Shown one piece after another: positions 1-9,535 of a stretch of DNA of 64,000 nucleotides. The DNA is from Methanothermococcus okinawensis IH1 (GTDB taxonomy: Archaea > AGJL01 > Methanococci > Methanococcales > Methanococcaceae): positions 1,341,495 through 1,405,494 of the forward strand of contig NC_015636.1 in NCBI RefSeq assembly GCF_000179575.2, in the 5' to 3' direction. The position numbers were made by a program, and so were the translations under genes. The notes beneath the pieces were generated by a model. The model was given only the letters and a program-made list of their open reading frames with translations, searched no databases and was not told the DNA's origin. The stretch's first letter is position 1. Every line of letters starts with the position of its first letter.

Positions 1-2108
1 TTATTGTTTTCTACACCTATTTTTTCTTTGATATTTAATCTAACAAGACAAATATAGCAACTTTGAAGTTTTGATATGTTTATATTTTGCGTTAAAGGAT
101 GTAGTTCATTGTAAGGTATAAGCCCAAATGTTTGAAATACTCCTGTTGCATCTAAATTACCTTTGGTTATCCATATTTTTAGACAATTGTTTCTGTTTTT
201 TGATATCCATTTTGCCATTAAAATATCACAATCTTGGGGTGAAAACAAATAAAGTGTTCCAATATCTCGCATATCTCCATAATTCATAATAGAGTCCCTA
301 CTTAAAGATATTGAATGAACATCACATTTAAACACTTCATTAATAAATCCCGTGGATAATAGCAAATAAAAAGACAAAATTACAGAAAAAATTTTAATGC
401 TTTTTTTCGTTATAATCAAGTTGTAGGTTGTTGTATTATTGATTCTTAATCTCTTATAAATTTCAAAAATTATAGTTTTAAAACCTATTATTGTATATGG
501 TGATAGTAGTATGTATGCTAAAAGAGATAATCTATCTACACCCATAACTGCGAAATATGGAAGTAATGTGGATATCAATATCACAAACCAATATAATGAA
601 AATGATAAATATATTGGTAAATATTTATTATTTACCTTTCTAAGTATTATGTCTATTGTTGATTTTAGACAGCCTATAATTGCAAATAAAAGTAAAGATA
701 TACCTATCGCTTTTGATATTATAGAAAATATTGATGTTACCGCAGTTAATACAACTCCTCCTCTTGATGATTCAATGTTAAAATCGTAGATTATTGAATT
801 TATTACTGCGTTTCCAATATTAACTATACTATCAATAACTGATGAATTCGAAATAAAGATATACCATCCTCCGTATAATATAATATAACACAACACAACA
901 AAATTTATAGTTTTAAAGTTTATGTTTTTAATATAAATATTCAATAAATGCATTATTATCAGTGCTGATAAAATCATACCAATAAATAAACTTGCAGTTC
1001 CATAATGTGACCACAACAAGGATATCATAAATATTATTAATAATATATTTTTAGCTGTTAAATTTGACTTTGATTTGAACAATACCATATATATCAAAAC
1101 TAAAAAAAACATTGCTAATTCTTGCTTTCTAGGAATAACTACACTGAAAAATGAACCTTTTGAGATATACAAAAACACTGCAAAAAATATTTCTTTTTCA
1201 ATTTTTAAAATTTTTAAAATTTTTATATATGAATATATTCCTAATGAAATAAAAGAGATAATAAAGGGATATACTAATTTATAGATTGTAGTAATGCTTA
1301 ATCCAAAGAACAATACCATCATTGGCGTTAATATAGTATTTCCAACTATTGAGAAATAATTATTATTTATGTTGAGATTTGCCATGCCATGACTTAATGT
1401 TAATATTGGAACATATCTTTCACCATCTGCTATATGAACATTGTTTCCTATTAATGTAATATGCCATACTAATGCAATAGCCATAACCCAAATAGCATAA
1501 GGATAATATTTTTTATCAATCCAGTTGGTAAAACCAACAATCAATGCAACCAATGCAATAACAACAATCATAATCATTAACAAAATATTATTATGGTAAT
1601 AATTCACTAAATAAGTTCCAAATATTGCCATAAATGGAATTAAACTAAGAAACAAAACCTGTGGGTTTAATATATCTTTTAAATCTATAAAATCAGGATT
1701 ATTATAATTTTTATCTCTAAAATAAGCAACAATGCATAATAAAAATATAACCCCTGCCATGGTTAAAGTTATAGGAATTTCTGAGATTGGTTTATCTGTA
1801 ATACCTAAAATTGGATAAAGCATATTTATTAAAAATCCAACAAACATATCCATAAATAAACTCAGCCCAATGGCATATAAAAAACTCTCAATACTACTTA
1901 AATTATGCAATCTTAAAATTCTTAACAATAAATACCCGGGAATAAAAGATAAATAAATAAATCCAACTAACGGTCTTATAATTGGAGTATTAACCCCTAA
2001 TTTATTTAGTGCAAATAAGCCCAATAAAGATATTTGAAAAAATAAAATAACTATTAAAAATTTTTTAAATTTCCAGTTTTGTAATTTAAATGGATTTTCA
2101 AATTTCAT
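1..2108 (-). CDS. Large multi-pass membrane protein, DUF2206-like (partial, runs off left edge)
   Basis: An open frame of about 702 codons starts at 2108 (MKFENPFKL) and continues past position 1, so the C-terminus is missing. Most of the protein is hydrophobic, with at least ten likely membrane segments; the last part seen (about residue 590 on) is less hydrophobic and may be an outward domain. Layout, size and position at the end of a glycosyltransferase cluster resemble the archaeal DUF2206 membrane proteins, whose function is unknown; a glycan polymerase or lipid-linked sugar transferase role is only inference. Its start overlaps the end of the preceding glycosyltransferase gene by 11 bases, so they are probably co-transcribed. 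No GAGCTC site lies in it. Confidence 0.7.
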   Translation of the reverse strand, partial: MKFENPFKLQNWKFKKFLIVILFFQISLLGLFALNKLGVNTPIIRPLVGFIYLSFIPGYLLLRILRLHNLSSIESFLYAIGLSLFMDMFVGFLINMLYPILGITDKPISEIPITLTMAGVIFLLCIVAYFRDKNYNNPDFIDLKDILNPQVLFLSLIPFMAIFGTYLVNYYHNNILLMIMIVVIALVALIVGFTNWIDKKYYPYAIWVMAIALVWHITLIGNNVHIADGERYVPILTLSHGMANLNINNNYFSIVGNTILTPMMVLFFGLSITTIYKLVYPFIISFISLGIYSYIKILKILKIEKEIFFAVFLYISKGSFFSVVIPRKQELAMFFLVLIYMVLFKSKSNLTAKNILLIIFMISLLWSHYGTASLFIGMILSALIIMHLLNIYIKNINFKTINFVVLCYIILYGGWYIFISNSSVIDSIVNIGNAVINSIIYDFNIESSRGGVVLTAVTSIFSIISKAIGISLLLFAIIGCLKSTIDIILRKVNNKYLPIYLSFSLYWFVILISTLLPYFAVMGVDRLSLLAYILLSPYTIIGFKTIIFEIYKRLRINNTTTYNLIITKKSIKIFSVILSFYLLLSTGFINEVFKCDVHSISLSRDSIMNYGDMRDIGTLYLFSPQDCDILMAKWISKNRNNCLKIWITKGNLDATGVFQTFGLIPYNELHPLTQNINISKLQSCYICLVRLNIKEKIGVENN

Positions 2109-3266
2109 AATTATCCCTTAATTTTTTATTATAAACTTCTTCATAAACTTTTAAATGCTCCTCAGCACATTTTTTCCAACTAAATAATTTAGCCCTTTCT
2201 AATCCTTTTTTAGATAGTTCTTCCCTTAATCCCTCATTGGTTAAAACTTCATTCATTGCCTTAGCTAATTCATCTACATTATAAGGATTAATCATTATTC
2301 CAGCATCCCCTACAACCTCAGGTAATGAAGAAGTATTTGAGGTTATAACTGGTGTTCCACATGCCATAGCTTCCAAAGGAGGTAATCCAAAACCTTCATA
2401 AAGAGAAGGATAAACGAATAAATCCGCTGCATTATATAATGCTGGTAAATCCTCATCTGGAACATAGCCTGTGAATATAACATCCTTTTGGAGGTTTAGT
2501 TTTTCTATGGTCTCAAAGATAGATTTGTATTTCCATCTTTTTACTCCAGTTAATATCAATTTATGATTTATACCTTGTTTTTTGAGTTTGTAAAGTGCTT
2601 TTAATAATGTTGGAATATTTTTCTTTGGTTCCAATCCTCCAACATATAAAATAAATGGATAATTTAAATTGTATTTTTGTTTTACTTCATTTATTTCTTT
2701 TTCTTTTAGTGGTTTGTAGTTTTCATTTGCTGCTAAATGAATAACTTTTATTTTATCCTCAGGAATTTTAAAGTATTTTATTATATCTTGTTTTGTGTGG
2801 TGTGAGATTGAGATTATTTTATTTGAATTCTTTAAAATTAATGGAAATAAGTATTTATGCATTAATACTTTACTTTTTTTATGGGTTTCGGAATACAGTA
2901 ATGGAGTTAAATCATAAACAGTTAAAATTTTTTTAGGTTTTTTTAATGATAAAAAAGGTCCAAAATGATACACATCATGAACTATATCAAAATCATGTTT
3001 TTTTAATGTATTTGGTGTTATTATCATCTTTTGAATTTCATGTCCAAAAGGTATATTAGGCACGGGAATTATAAGTTCATTTAAAAAATTGTATTTGTTT
3101 AACATATTATTTAAATGCTCGCACTTTTTACGATGAATTATAGTTATTTATTATCACTATTTTTTTCATATTCTATTTTAAAAAGTTCCACTAATACATT
3201 ATAAGTATATGAACCTATTCCAGTTTTTATATCGTCAATTGAATTTGCAATAATTCCTATTTTCAT
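2098..3266 (-). pseudogene. GT4 (group 1) glycosyltransferase split by a frameshift
   Basis: The main frame (2098-3105, 335 codons from an internal ATG) holds the middle and C-terminal parts of a GT-B fold transferase: GGLEPKKN, the VPDEDLPALYNAADLFVYPS stretch and [14 protein letters not shown] with the family's E-x7-E region. The N-terminus lies upstream in another frame: an ATG at 3266 gives 40 codons beginning MKIGIIANSIDD with the GIGSYT motif, then a stop at 3144-3146. One missing base near 3145-3149 would join the two as ...NSDNKITIIHRKKCEHLNN..., which fits the family. The start is one base from the end of the preceding gene. It is either a recently broken gene or a sequence error; the long clean C-terminal frame argues that any break is recent. 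Confidence 0.8.
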
Positions 3267-4372
3267 TATTTCCCCTCATTTAATAGTTTTTTATATAGGG
3301 AAACATGCTCTTCAGCTATTTTTTTAGATGAAAATGCATCATTTAGTTTTTCCAAATTTTTCTTAAATGTCAGTATATTATTTTTATTATTTAACAATGT
3401 AAAAATACCTTCAGCAAGATTTCCAGGATCTTTTTTTTTGACAATTATCCCTATGTTATTAGGTTTAACAATATCTTTAATGCCTCCAACATTCGTAACC
3501 ACTACAGGTATTTTATAAGCTATCATCTGATGTAGTGTTTGACTTTGTGTTATCTCAGTATATGGCAATACACCAATATCTGAAATGGCAAATATGGCAG
3601 GAAGGTCTTTGTCTGGAACATATCCTAATATTTTGAAATAATCCATCAATCCATACTCATTAATTTTCCCCAATAGTTCTTTAAAATAATTTTTTGATGT
3701 TTTAGGTATGCCTCCAACTACAATTATTTTATAATTAATACCTTTATTTTTTAAGATAACCGCCGCATCTATTAAATATTCCAGCCCTTTATTTGGACGT
3801 ATTGCACCCAAAAATAATATTGTATCACATGGAATGTTGTCAAGGCCATAATGTTTAAGAATATGTTTAATGCCATCTTTAGTTTTTTGTGGGGTAGGTA
3901 TTGGAAAATGTATTTTTTGAATGTTTTTTAATCCATAATATTTTAAAAGTTTCTCAAAATGTTCGTCGGTATGTACTAATACAATATCTGCAAATTTCAA
4001 AGATATTTTTTCATATGCCAAAAATAATTTTTTTAAAATTGGGGCGTCCAAATGTTTTAAATATGATTCGGGTTTTTCATGGGAGGTTATCACTACCTTT
4101 GAATTAGCAAATAATTTCATGAGAATCATAAATAACGGAAAAAATATACCTACTGATGATGGAGTATATTGTATATGAACTATATCAGGTTTTTTTAATA
4201 TTATTTCTAAAAAATATATAAGTAGGTTAAATGGGTTTTTAGATTTTAAAAAATTTGACTTACGAGAAATTATATTTATTCCTTGCGATTTTAATTCATT
4301 TATAATATTTAAAGAATACTCTGAAATCCCACAACCATTCGTTGGAAAAGTACTTATAAAATATACCTTCAT
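3266..4372 (-). CDS. GT4 (group 1) glycosyltransferase
   Basis: A 368-residue GT-B glycosyltransferase, expected to add a sugar to a lipid-linked or surface glycan on the cytoplasmic side of the membrane. The N-terminal half opens with MKVYFISTFP and NGCGISEYS (acceptor side); the C-terminal half has FLGAIRPNKGLEYL, GYVPDKDLPAIF and a nucleotide-sugar-binding stretch. The usual E-G-F-G is replaced by TQSQTLHQMIAYK, seen in some family members. I chose the ATG at 4372 because GGTGA lies five bases before it; the GTG at 4381 is part of that binding site. The end touches the next gene's start (TAATG). Sugar and acceptor cannot be told. Confidence 0.85.
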   Translation of the reverse strand: MKVYFISTFPTNGCGISEYSLNIINELKSQGINIISRKSNFLKSKNPFNLLIYFLEIILKKPDIVHIQYTPSSVGIFFPLFMILMKLFANSKVVITSHEKPESYLKHLDAPILKKLFLAYEKISLKFADIVLVHTDEHFEKLLKYYGLKNIQKIHFPIPTPQKTKDGIKHILKHYGLDNIPCDTILFLGAIRPNKGLEYLIDAAVILKNKGINYKIIVVGGIPKTSKNYFKELLGKINEYGLMDYFKILGYVPDKDLPAIFAISDIGVLPYTEITQSQTLHQMIAYKIPVVVTNVGGIKDIVKPNNIGIIVKKKDPGNLAEGIFTLLNNKNNILTFKKNLEKLNDAFSSKKIAEEHVSLYKKLLNEGK

Positions 4373-4395
4373 TAATTTCACCTAATAATTTAATT

Positions 4396-4461
4396 TTAAA
4401 TATAATATCCCCTTCCAGTTAATGTTCTATTTAATCTATCTGAAATAATACCTATTTTCAT
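4396..4461 (-). pseudogene. Start fragment of a lost GT4 glycosyltransferase
   Basis: A 21-codon frame reads MKIGIISDRLNRTLTGRGYY and stops. It matches the first residues of GT4 transferases (compare MKIGIIANSIDD...TGIGSY at 3266) but nothing downstream fits, because the next intact gene starts only 24 bases further on. This looks like what is left after a deletion or replacement of the rest of a transferase gene. Translation of a 21-residue leader that helps express the next gene is possible but less likely. Confidence 0.55.
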
Positions 4462-4482
4462 AATTATTACCTTTTTAGACTA

Positions 4483-5706
4483 TTATTTACTTATAACTTC
4501 TTGGAACACATTTAAGTACTTCTTTGCAATATTTTCCCAACGGAATTTATGTTCCGCAGTTTTTCGTGCATTGATACCCATTTTCAATCGGGTTTCGTCA
4601 TTAGATAATATTTTAATAATTTTTTCAGAAAGTTCGTTTGGATCTTTTTGATTTACTAAGTATCCATAATTAGCATTTTTTGGAATAATATCTGGAATTC
4701 CTCCAACATTTGTCCCAATTACTGGCTTGCCTAATGCCATCGCTTCAACCAATACTAATCCTAAACCTTCAGTATCTCCTGAAGAATCCACAATTGATGG
4801 CAGTACGAATAAATCACAGGATTTATATGATTTTATCAGTTCTTCTTCGGAGACTGCCCCTAAAAACTCAACATTTTTTGATATATTTAATTTTTGAGAT
4901 AATCTTATAAGATTATTTTTTTCAGGCCCGTCTCCTGCAATAATCAATTTAGATTCGGGAAATACCCTTAAAACTTCTTTCATTGATTCTATAAGATAAT
5001 TAATACCTTTTCTTTTAACCAACCTTCCACAAGTCATTATTGTGTATTTCCCAGAGGATTTACTTGACATATATTCATTTGGATCATAATTTTCAAAGAA
5101 TTTTTCATCTACTCCATAAACTATTACTTCTATATGTTCTTTGGGGATATTCTCGAGATTATCCAATGTAAATTTTTTTGTGAATGTACTTATGGATACC
5201 ACTTTATTAGAATAAAGCAGGGACTTCCTCAATATATATCTTAAAAAGGAATATTTGTTTATTGTTAATGCAATGTCTGCACCATAAATAGTCGTGACTA
5301 TAGGTATTTTTTTAGAATTTATTAAACTTGTTGCGAGAAATCCTGAAGGAATAGCCCAGTGTGGATTTATTATATCAAAATTATATTTTTTTGTAAGTTT
5401 TAGCAATGCGATGCTCATTGATGTTATGAACGGCAAAAGTTGAATTTTAACCATGTTTTTTTTGACATTCTCAGGAATTCCTGGAAAATATGCAACATTT
5501 TCAAATTTTTGTGGATACATATATTTAAATCGATGTATTTGCACTCCATCCATAATTTCTTCACTTAATAAATTATTTGCATGTGGTGCAATAACATGAA
5601 CTTCAGCACCTAATTTTACAAGATTTTTAGCTAGTTGATGTAGGTAAATACTATCAAAATCCCCTTTCCATCGAGGATACCCTGTAGCAAGAATACATAT
5701 TTTCAT
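4483..5706 (-). CDS. GT4 (group 1) glycosyltransferase
   Basis: A 407-residue GT-B transferase. The N-terminal half opens with MKICILATGYPRWKGD and has HWAIPSGF; the C-terminal half has MTCGRLVKRKGI, the AGDGPEKN turn, FLGAVSEEELI and LGLVLVEAMALGKPVIGT, the canonical E-x7-E type donor site. No membrane segment is evident, so it should act in the cytoplasm on a membrane-bound acceptor. It lies between the aldo-keto-reductase-like gene and two more GT4 genes, which places it in the same glycan pathway. The linkage formed is unknown. Confidence 0.87.
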   Translation of the reverse strand: MKICILATGYPRWKGDFDSIYLHQLAKNLVKLGAEVHVIAPHANNLLSEEIMDGVQIHRFKYMYPQKFENVAYFPGIPENVKKNMVKIQLLPFITSMSIALLKLTKKYNFDIINPHWAIPSGFLATSLINSKKIPIVTTIYGADIALTINKYSFLRYILRKSLLYSNKVVSISTFTKKFTLDNLENIPKEHIEVIVYGVDEKFFENYDPNEYMSSKSSGKYTIMTCGRLVKRKGINYLIESMKEVLRVFPESKLIIAGDGPEKNNLIRLSQKLNISKNVEFLGAVSEEELIKSYKSCDLFVLPSIVDSSGDTEGLGLVLVEAMALGKPVIGTNVGGIPDIIPKNANYGYLVNQKDPNELSEKIIKILSNDETRLKMGINARKTAEHKFRWENIAKKYLNVFQEVISK

Positions 5707-5750
5707 AATTTCCCATTTATCAGTTGTATCTTATCATATTAAATATTTCT

Positions 5751-6629
5751 TTATAAGCAATATTTCCTAATAAGCCCAAATGTCTCATCAGCATGTTCCT
5801 TTGTGGATACTCCAACAACAACAGATTTTATATTTGGTAATGTGCCTAAATACTCGTAAGCTTCTTTTGGTTTTAAATAACCTGCGGCTAATGTACTCAT
5901 TGCCATTACATCAACATCATATTCATTTAAAACTCTTTCACATTCTTCTTTTGAAGGGTTCATCTGAAAACCAACTTTATTAAATGATGCCATAATAAGC
6001 GGTTTTTTAAACCCCCATTCATCAAACTTCATAACCATTCTTGCAAAATTAAATGTTCCAAATGAAGGAATAGCATCGTATTCATCTTTCACATGGTCAA
6101 TATAGGTTCCAAAAATCTCTTCAGCATCCATTGCAAGAGCCAGATCAGCAAATACATTGTGAAAAAACACTGCCTTTACATTTAAATCATTGAATGGAAT
6201 TAATTCTATATCAATTAGCGTTGATAGTAATTTACCAATATCTTGTTGCAATACGCCCATACCTCCTTTAAATAATATTTTCAACTTTTTAGATGTGCTT
6301 ACTGAGCCGAATATTTCATTAAACAACCCCATAACTCCCTTTTCATTTGCTTTTCTAACATAGCCCTGAGCATAAGGCAACATTGGATAAAAATTTATCT
6401 CATCAGCTAATCCTTCATTTTTTAGATAACTGAGTATATCTTTTGCCTTTGGGTGTGTTGATAGCATCATTCCTTTTACATTATTATCCAATGAATATTT
6501 TATAACATCCCCTATATTTTTCATCTGACTAAATTTCTCAACTCTACTTCTTGCAGCGTCCTGGCTAAGATGATTAACTCCAAAAAATTGATTATGTCCT
6601 AAAACAATCGGGTCAATATTAGTAGTCAT
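5751..6629 (-). CDS. TIM-barrel, aldo-keto-reductase-like protein of a glycan cluster
   Basis: 292 residues with a likely beta/alpha barrel. The clearest sign is the C-terminal strand and loop VVVGVSTKEHADETFGLI, the position where aldo-keto reductases bind the NADP phosphate, plus the strand GVMAMSTLAAGY-like DVDVMAMSTLAAGY. The usual catalytic D-Y-K-H set is not clear, so it may not be a reductase. It starts immediately after the stop of the MocA-type oxidoreductase gene, with its binding site inside that gene, so the two are translated together and probably act on the same sugar. This is inference from context. Confidence 0.6.
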   Translation of the reverse strand: MTTNIDPIVLGHNQFFGVNHLSQDAARSRVEKFSQMKNIGDVIKYSLDNNVKGMMLSTHPKAKDILSYLKNEGLADEINFYPMLPYAQGYVRKANEKGVMGLFNEIFGSVSTSKKLKILFKGGMGVLQQDIGKLLSTLIDIELIPFNDLNVKAVFFHNVFADLALAMDAEEIFGTYIDHVKDEYDAIPSFGTFNFARMVMKFDEWGFKKPLIMASFNKVGFQMNPSKEECERVLNEYDVDVMAMSTLAAGYLKPKEAYEYLGTLPNIKSVVVGVSTKEHADETFGLIRKYCL

Positions 6630-7661
6630 TTAAATCACCTCATAATCAACATCCACAGTTTTTCTTTCTTCTGCAGATTCATATATTGCATCATTAACAC
6701 ATTGGACTTTATATCCATAAAATACATCAATATTTGATTTTTCATTATTTTTTATACAATTTACCATGTATCTATCTTCCCGAGTATATTCTGGACCTCC
6801 AATATCCACTTCTACGCCTCTATATAAATCCTGTTTGTAGAGAGTTGTAAATTTTTCTTCGCTGTCTCTATAATATTTTAGATAGTCGTCATTCACAACA
6901 AGCATGCCTTCGCTACATTGAATTTCTATTTTTATTTCTGGAAGTCTATAATTCCTTACACTCCATGAAGCATCCAAATATCCTTCTAATCCACTGTTAA
7001 ATATTATGTATGAATGGATAAAATCTTCCACTTCATTAGAATAATATGATTTCGAGCTCCCCGATACTGTTGCTATATCTCCAAAATACCATAACAATAC
7101 ATCAACCAAGTGTGTTGCAAGTATATTTAACACTCCTCCACCACTTGATTCTTTTTTATATCTCCATCCTTTTCCCTTAGAAAATAATTGAGACACATAC
7201 ATGTGTGAATTAAGATATATTGGCTCCCCAATTATTTTGCTGTCTAATATCTCTTTTGCCTTTGCAAAAGTATCCACAAAGTGCTTACAGTATCCAATCA
7301 TGTTTATAACTTCTTTTGCATTGTTCATTGATTTGATTAAATCGCTACAATCATTCTTTGAAATTCCGAGTGGTTTTTCTACAAAAAAATTTATTCCCGA
7401 TTCCACACAACTTTTTGACATGTTTGTATGAAACGCGGTAGGTGTTGTGATATATACCAAATCTAAATCTTCTTTACTAAACATTTTTTGATAATCTGTA
7501 TATACATTAACATTTTTTAAAACTTTTTTAATATTTGAAGATATTAATTTTTCTTTTTCAGCTATTGCCACAACATTTACATCGTTAAAACTATTTAATA
7601 TGCCTGTATGAAGAATCCCCATTTTTCCAAGTCCAATTAGTCCAACATTAACATTTTTCAT
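6630..7661 (-). CDS. Gfo/Idh/MocA family NAD(P)-dependent oxidoreductase
   Basis: 343 residues. The N-terminal Rossmann part has VGLIGLGKMG and then FVEKPLGISKND, the EKP motif that marks this family and carries the catalytic lysine; the C-terminal half has the GGGVLNILATHLVDVLLW stretch with the family's conserved histidine. Family members oxidise or reduce sugars and sugar nucleotides. Here, next to glycosyltransferases, a role in making a nucleotide-linked sugar is likely. I placed the start at 7661 because GGTGAAATT precedes that ATG; a longer reading from 7718 adds an unlikely hydrophobic stretch. Confidence 0.85.
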   Translation of the reverse strand: MKNVNVGLIGLGKMGILHTGILNSFNDVNVVAIAEKEKLISSNIKKVLKNVNVYTDYQKMFSKEDLDLVYITTPTAFHTNMSKSCVESGINFFVEKPLGISKNDCSDLIKSMNNAKEVINMIGYCKHFVDTFAKAKEILDSKIIGEPIYLNSHMYVSQLFSKGKGWRYKKESSGGGVLNILATHLVDVLLWYFGDIATVSGSSKSYYSNEVEDFIHSYIIFNSGLEGYLDASWSVRNYRLPEIKIEIQCSEGMLVVNDDYLKYYRDSEEKFTTLYKQDLYRGVEVDIGGPEYTREDRYMVNCIKNNEKSNIDVFYGYKVQCVNDAIYESAEERKTVDVDYEVI

Positions 7662-7730
7662 AATTTCACCTTTATATTTTAATACTATTATCAAGAATAG
7701 AAAAAATCGCAATGGCAATAATAATAAAAG

Positions 7731-8423
7731 CTATTTCCTAATCCATGCTTTTAACATTACAGGAAATGCTATAAATGGATACTTCAAAACCTTTAATCGA
7801 GAAACTCCATGCATTCTTTTTTCAAATATAATTGGAACTTCTTTATATCTCAAACCTTTTTTACCAGCCCTTATTATAATTTCCTGATGAATACCCCATC
7901 TATCAGCCTTTAAATCAAGTTGTTTGGCTGCATACTTGCTAACTGCAACTAAACCACTTTGTGAATCTGTTGTTGGAACTCCCGACATAATCCTTGTTAC
8001 AGTGGTGGATATATTGTTGCATAATATTCTTGTCTTATAATTTATATTTGCTCCATCACTATATTTACCAATAAATCTTGAACCTACAACTATATCTGCT
8101 TCATCATTTATAATAGGTTCGCAAACTGGTAAAATATCCTCCTTTCTATACTGCCCATCGGCATCAAAAATAAAACAAATATCATACTCAGAATTAATAA
8201 AATATTTATAACCTTCCCTAATTGCAACCCCTTTCCCTTTATTCTCTTCAAAGGTAATTACTTCAACACCGCATTCCTTTGCATACTCTGTGGTATTATC
8301 GGAGCTCCCATCATCAACAACTAAAATTCCATCAACAATATCTTTGATATTTTCAATTACTACCTTAATAGATTTTTCTTCATTATAGGCGGGTATTAAT
8401 GCTAAAAGTTTCTTTTTATTCAT
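7731..8423 (-). CDS. GT2 glycosyltransferase, dolichyl-phosphate-mannose-synthase-like
   Basis: 230 residues of a GT-A fold transferase. It opens with ALIPAYNEEKSIKVV, followed by VVDDGSSDNT and the metal-binding FIFDADGQY, then DSQSGLVAVSK. This is the pattern of enzymes that move mannose or glucose from a nucleotide sugar to polyprenyl phosphate, giving the lipid-linked sugar used on the outer side of the membrane. It has no C-terminal membrane helices, so it probably associates peripherally. The start has a GAGGATATC ribosome site. Donor identity is not visible. Confidence 0.85.
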   Translation of the reverse strand: MNKKKLLALIPAYNEEKSIKVVIENIKDIVDGILVVDDGSSDNTTEYAKECGVEVITFEENKGKGVAIREGYKYFINSEYDICFIFDADGQYRKEDILPVCEPIINDEADIVVGSRFIGKYSDGANINYKTRILCNNISTTVTRIMSGVPTTDSQSGLVAVSKYAAKQLDLKADRWGIHQEIIIRAGKKGLRYKEVPIIFEKRMHGVSRLKVLKYPFIAFPVMLKAWIRK

Positions 8424-8488
8424 GATATCCTCATCTTAAAAATTTTAAAAATAAAAATTATTACTGAGCATATGACTCCCCTTTAAAT

Positions 8489-9514
8489 TTATTTCAATTT
8501 AATCCTTTCCAAATCCTTCTCAACCATCATCTTAACCAATTCTTCAAATTTAACTTTTGGTTCCCATCCGAGCTCCTTCTTAGCCTTTGAGTAATCACCA
8601 ATTAATATATCAACTTCCGCAGGTCTGAAAAATTCAGGATTGACCTTTACCAAAACCTTTCCAGTGTTAGCATCTTTACCAATTTCATTAATTCCTTCCC
8701 CTTCCCATTCAATATCAATTCCTACAACCTTAAAGGCATTTTCAACAAATTCTCTAACTGTATGGGTTTCATTTGTTGCTAAAACAAAGTCATCTGGTTT
8801 ATCGTGATGTAATATTTTCCACATACCATAAACATAATCCCCAGCATAACCCCAATCCCTTTTAGCACTTAGATTCCCCAATTCAACATAATCTTGTAAT
8901 CCATTATATATTTTGGCAACAGCCATTGTTATTTTTCTTGTTACGAATTCTGGGCCACGCATGGGGCTCTCATGATTGAACAGGATACCATTGCTCATAA
9001 ATAAGTTATAGCTTTCCCTATAATTTTTAATTGTCCAAAATCCTGCCAATTTGGAAACTCCATAAGGGCTTCTTGGATAAAAGGGTGTGGTTTCCTTCTG
9101 TGGAATTTCTTGAACCTTTCCATATAATTCAGATGTTGCAGCAAAATAAAGTTTTGAAGATGGTGAATATTCCTTCACTGCATTAGCTACATTTAAAGTT
9201 CCACCAATATTAACATCATAGGTAAATCTTGGGTTTTTAAAGGAGAATCCAACAAAACTTTGAGCAGCTAAATGATAAATTTCATCAGGTTGAATTTTTT
9301 TAATAGTCTCATCAATAAACAAATTGTCTGTAATATCTCCCCAATGAATATTTATTTGTTCCAATTCTTCCTTTGGTAGATGTTCTAAATTTCCCAAGGA
9401 ATTTTGGCTATTTCTCCTAACAATTCCATGAATTTCATATCCTTTTTCCAAAAGTAATTTTGTTAAATAGTACCCGTCCTGTCCTGTTATACCAGTTATA
9501 AGTGCCTTTTTCAT
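8489..9514 (-). CDS. gmd: GDP-mannose 4,6-dehydratase
   Basis: 341 residues, full length for the family. It converts GDP-mannose to GDP-4-keto-6-deoxymannose, the precursor of rhamnose, fucose and related 6-deoxy sugars. The short-chain dehydrogenase fold shows ITGITGQDGYYL for NADP binding, AATSELYGK with the catalytic Ser/Glu region, YGVSK as the catalytic Tyr-x3-Lys, and FNHESPMRG, all typical of Gmd. No obvious fucose synthase or Rmd reductase lies in the window; the nearby oxidoreductases may finish the pathway, or the partner is elsewhere. Confidence 0.93.
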   Translation of the reverse strand: MKKALITGITGQDGYYLTKLLLEKGYEIHGIVRRNSQNSLGNLEHLPKEELEQINIHWGDITDNLFIDETIKKIQPDEIYHLAAQSFVGFSFKNPRFTYDVNIGGTLNVANAVKEYSPSSKLYFAATSELYGKVQEIPQKETTPFYPRSPYGVSKLAGFWTIKNYRESYNLFMSNGILFNHESPMRGPEFVTRKITMAVAKIYNGLQDYVELGNLSAKRDWGYAGDYVYGMWKILHHDKPDDFVLATNETHTVREFVENAFKVVGIDIEWEGEGINEIGKDANTGKVLVKVNPEFFRPAEVDILIGDYSKAKKELGWEPKVKFEELVKMMVEKDLERIKLK

Positions 9515-9535
9515 ATTATATCACCAATAATATTT

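Noticed and set aside
511-1284. Two short plus-strand frames inside 511-789 and 1075-1284
   Set aside because: They lie opposite the long minus-strand membrane protein frame and have no ribosome site; they are shadows.
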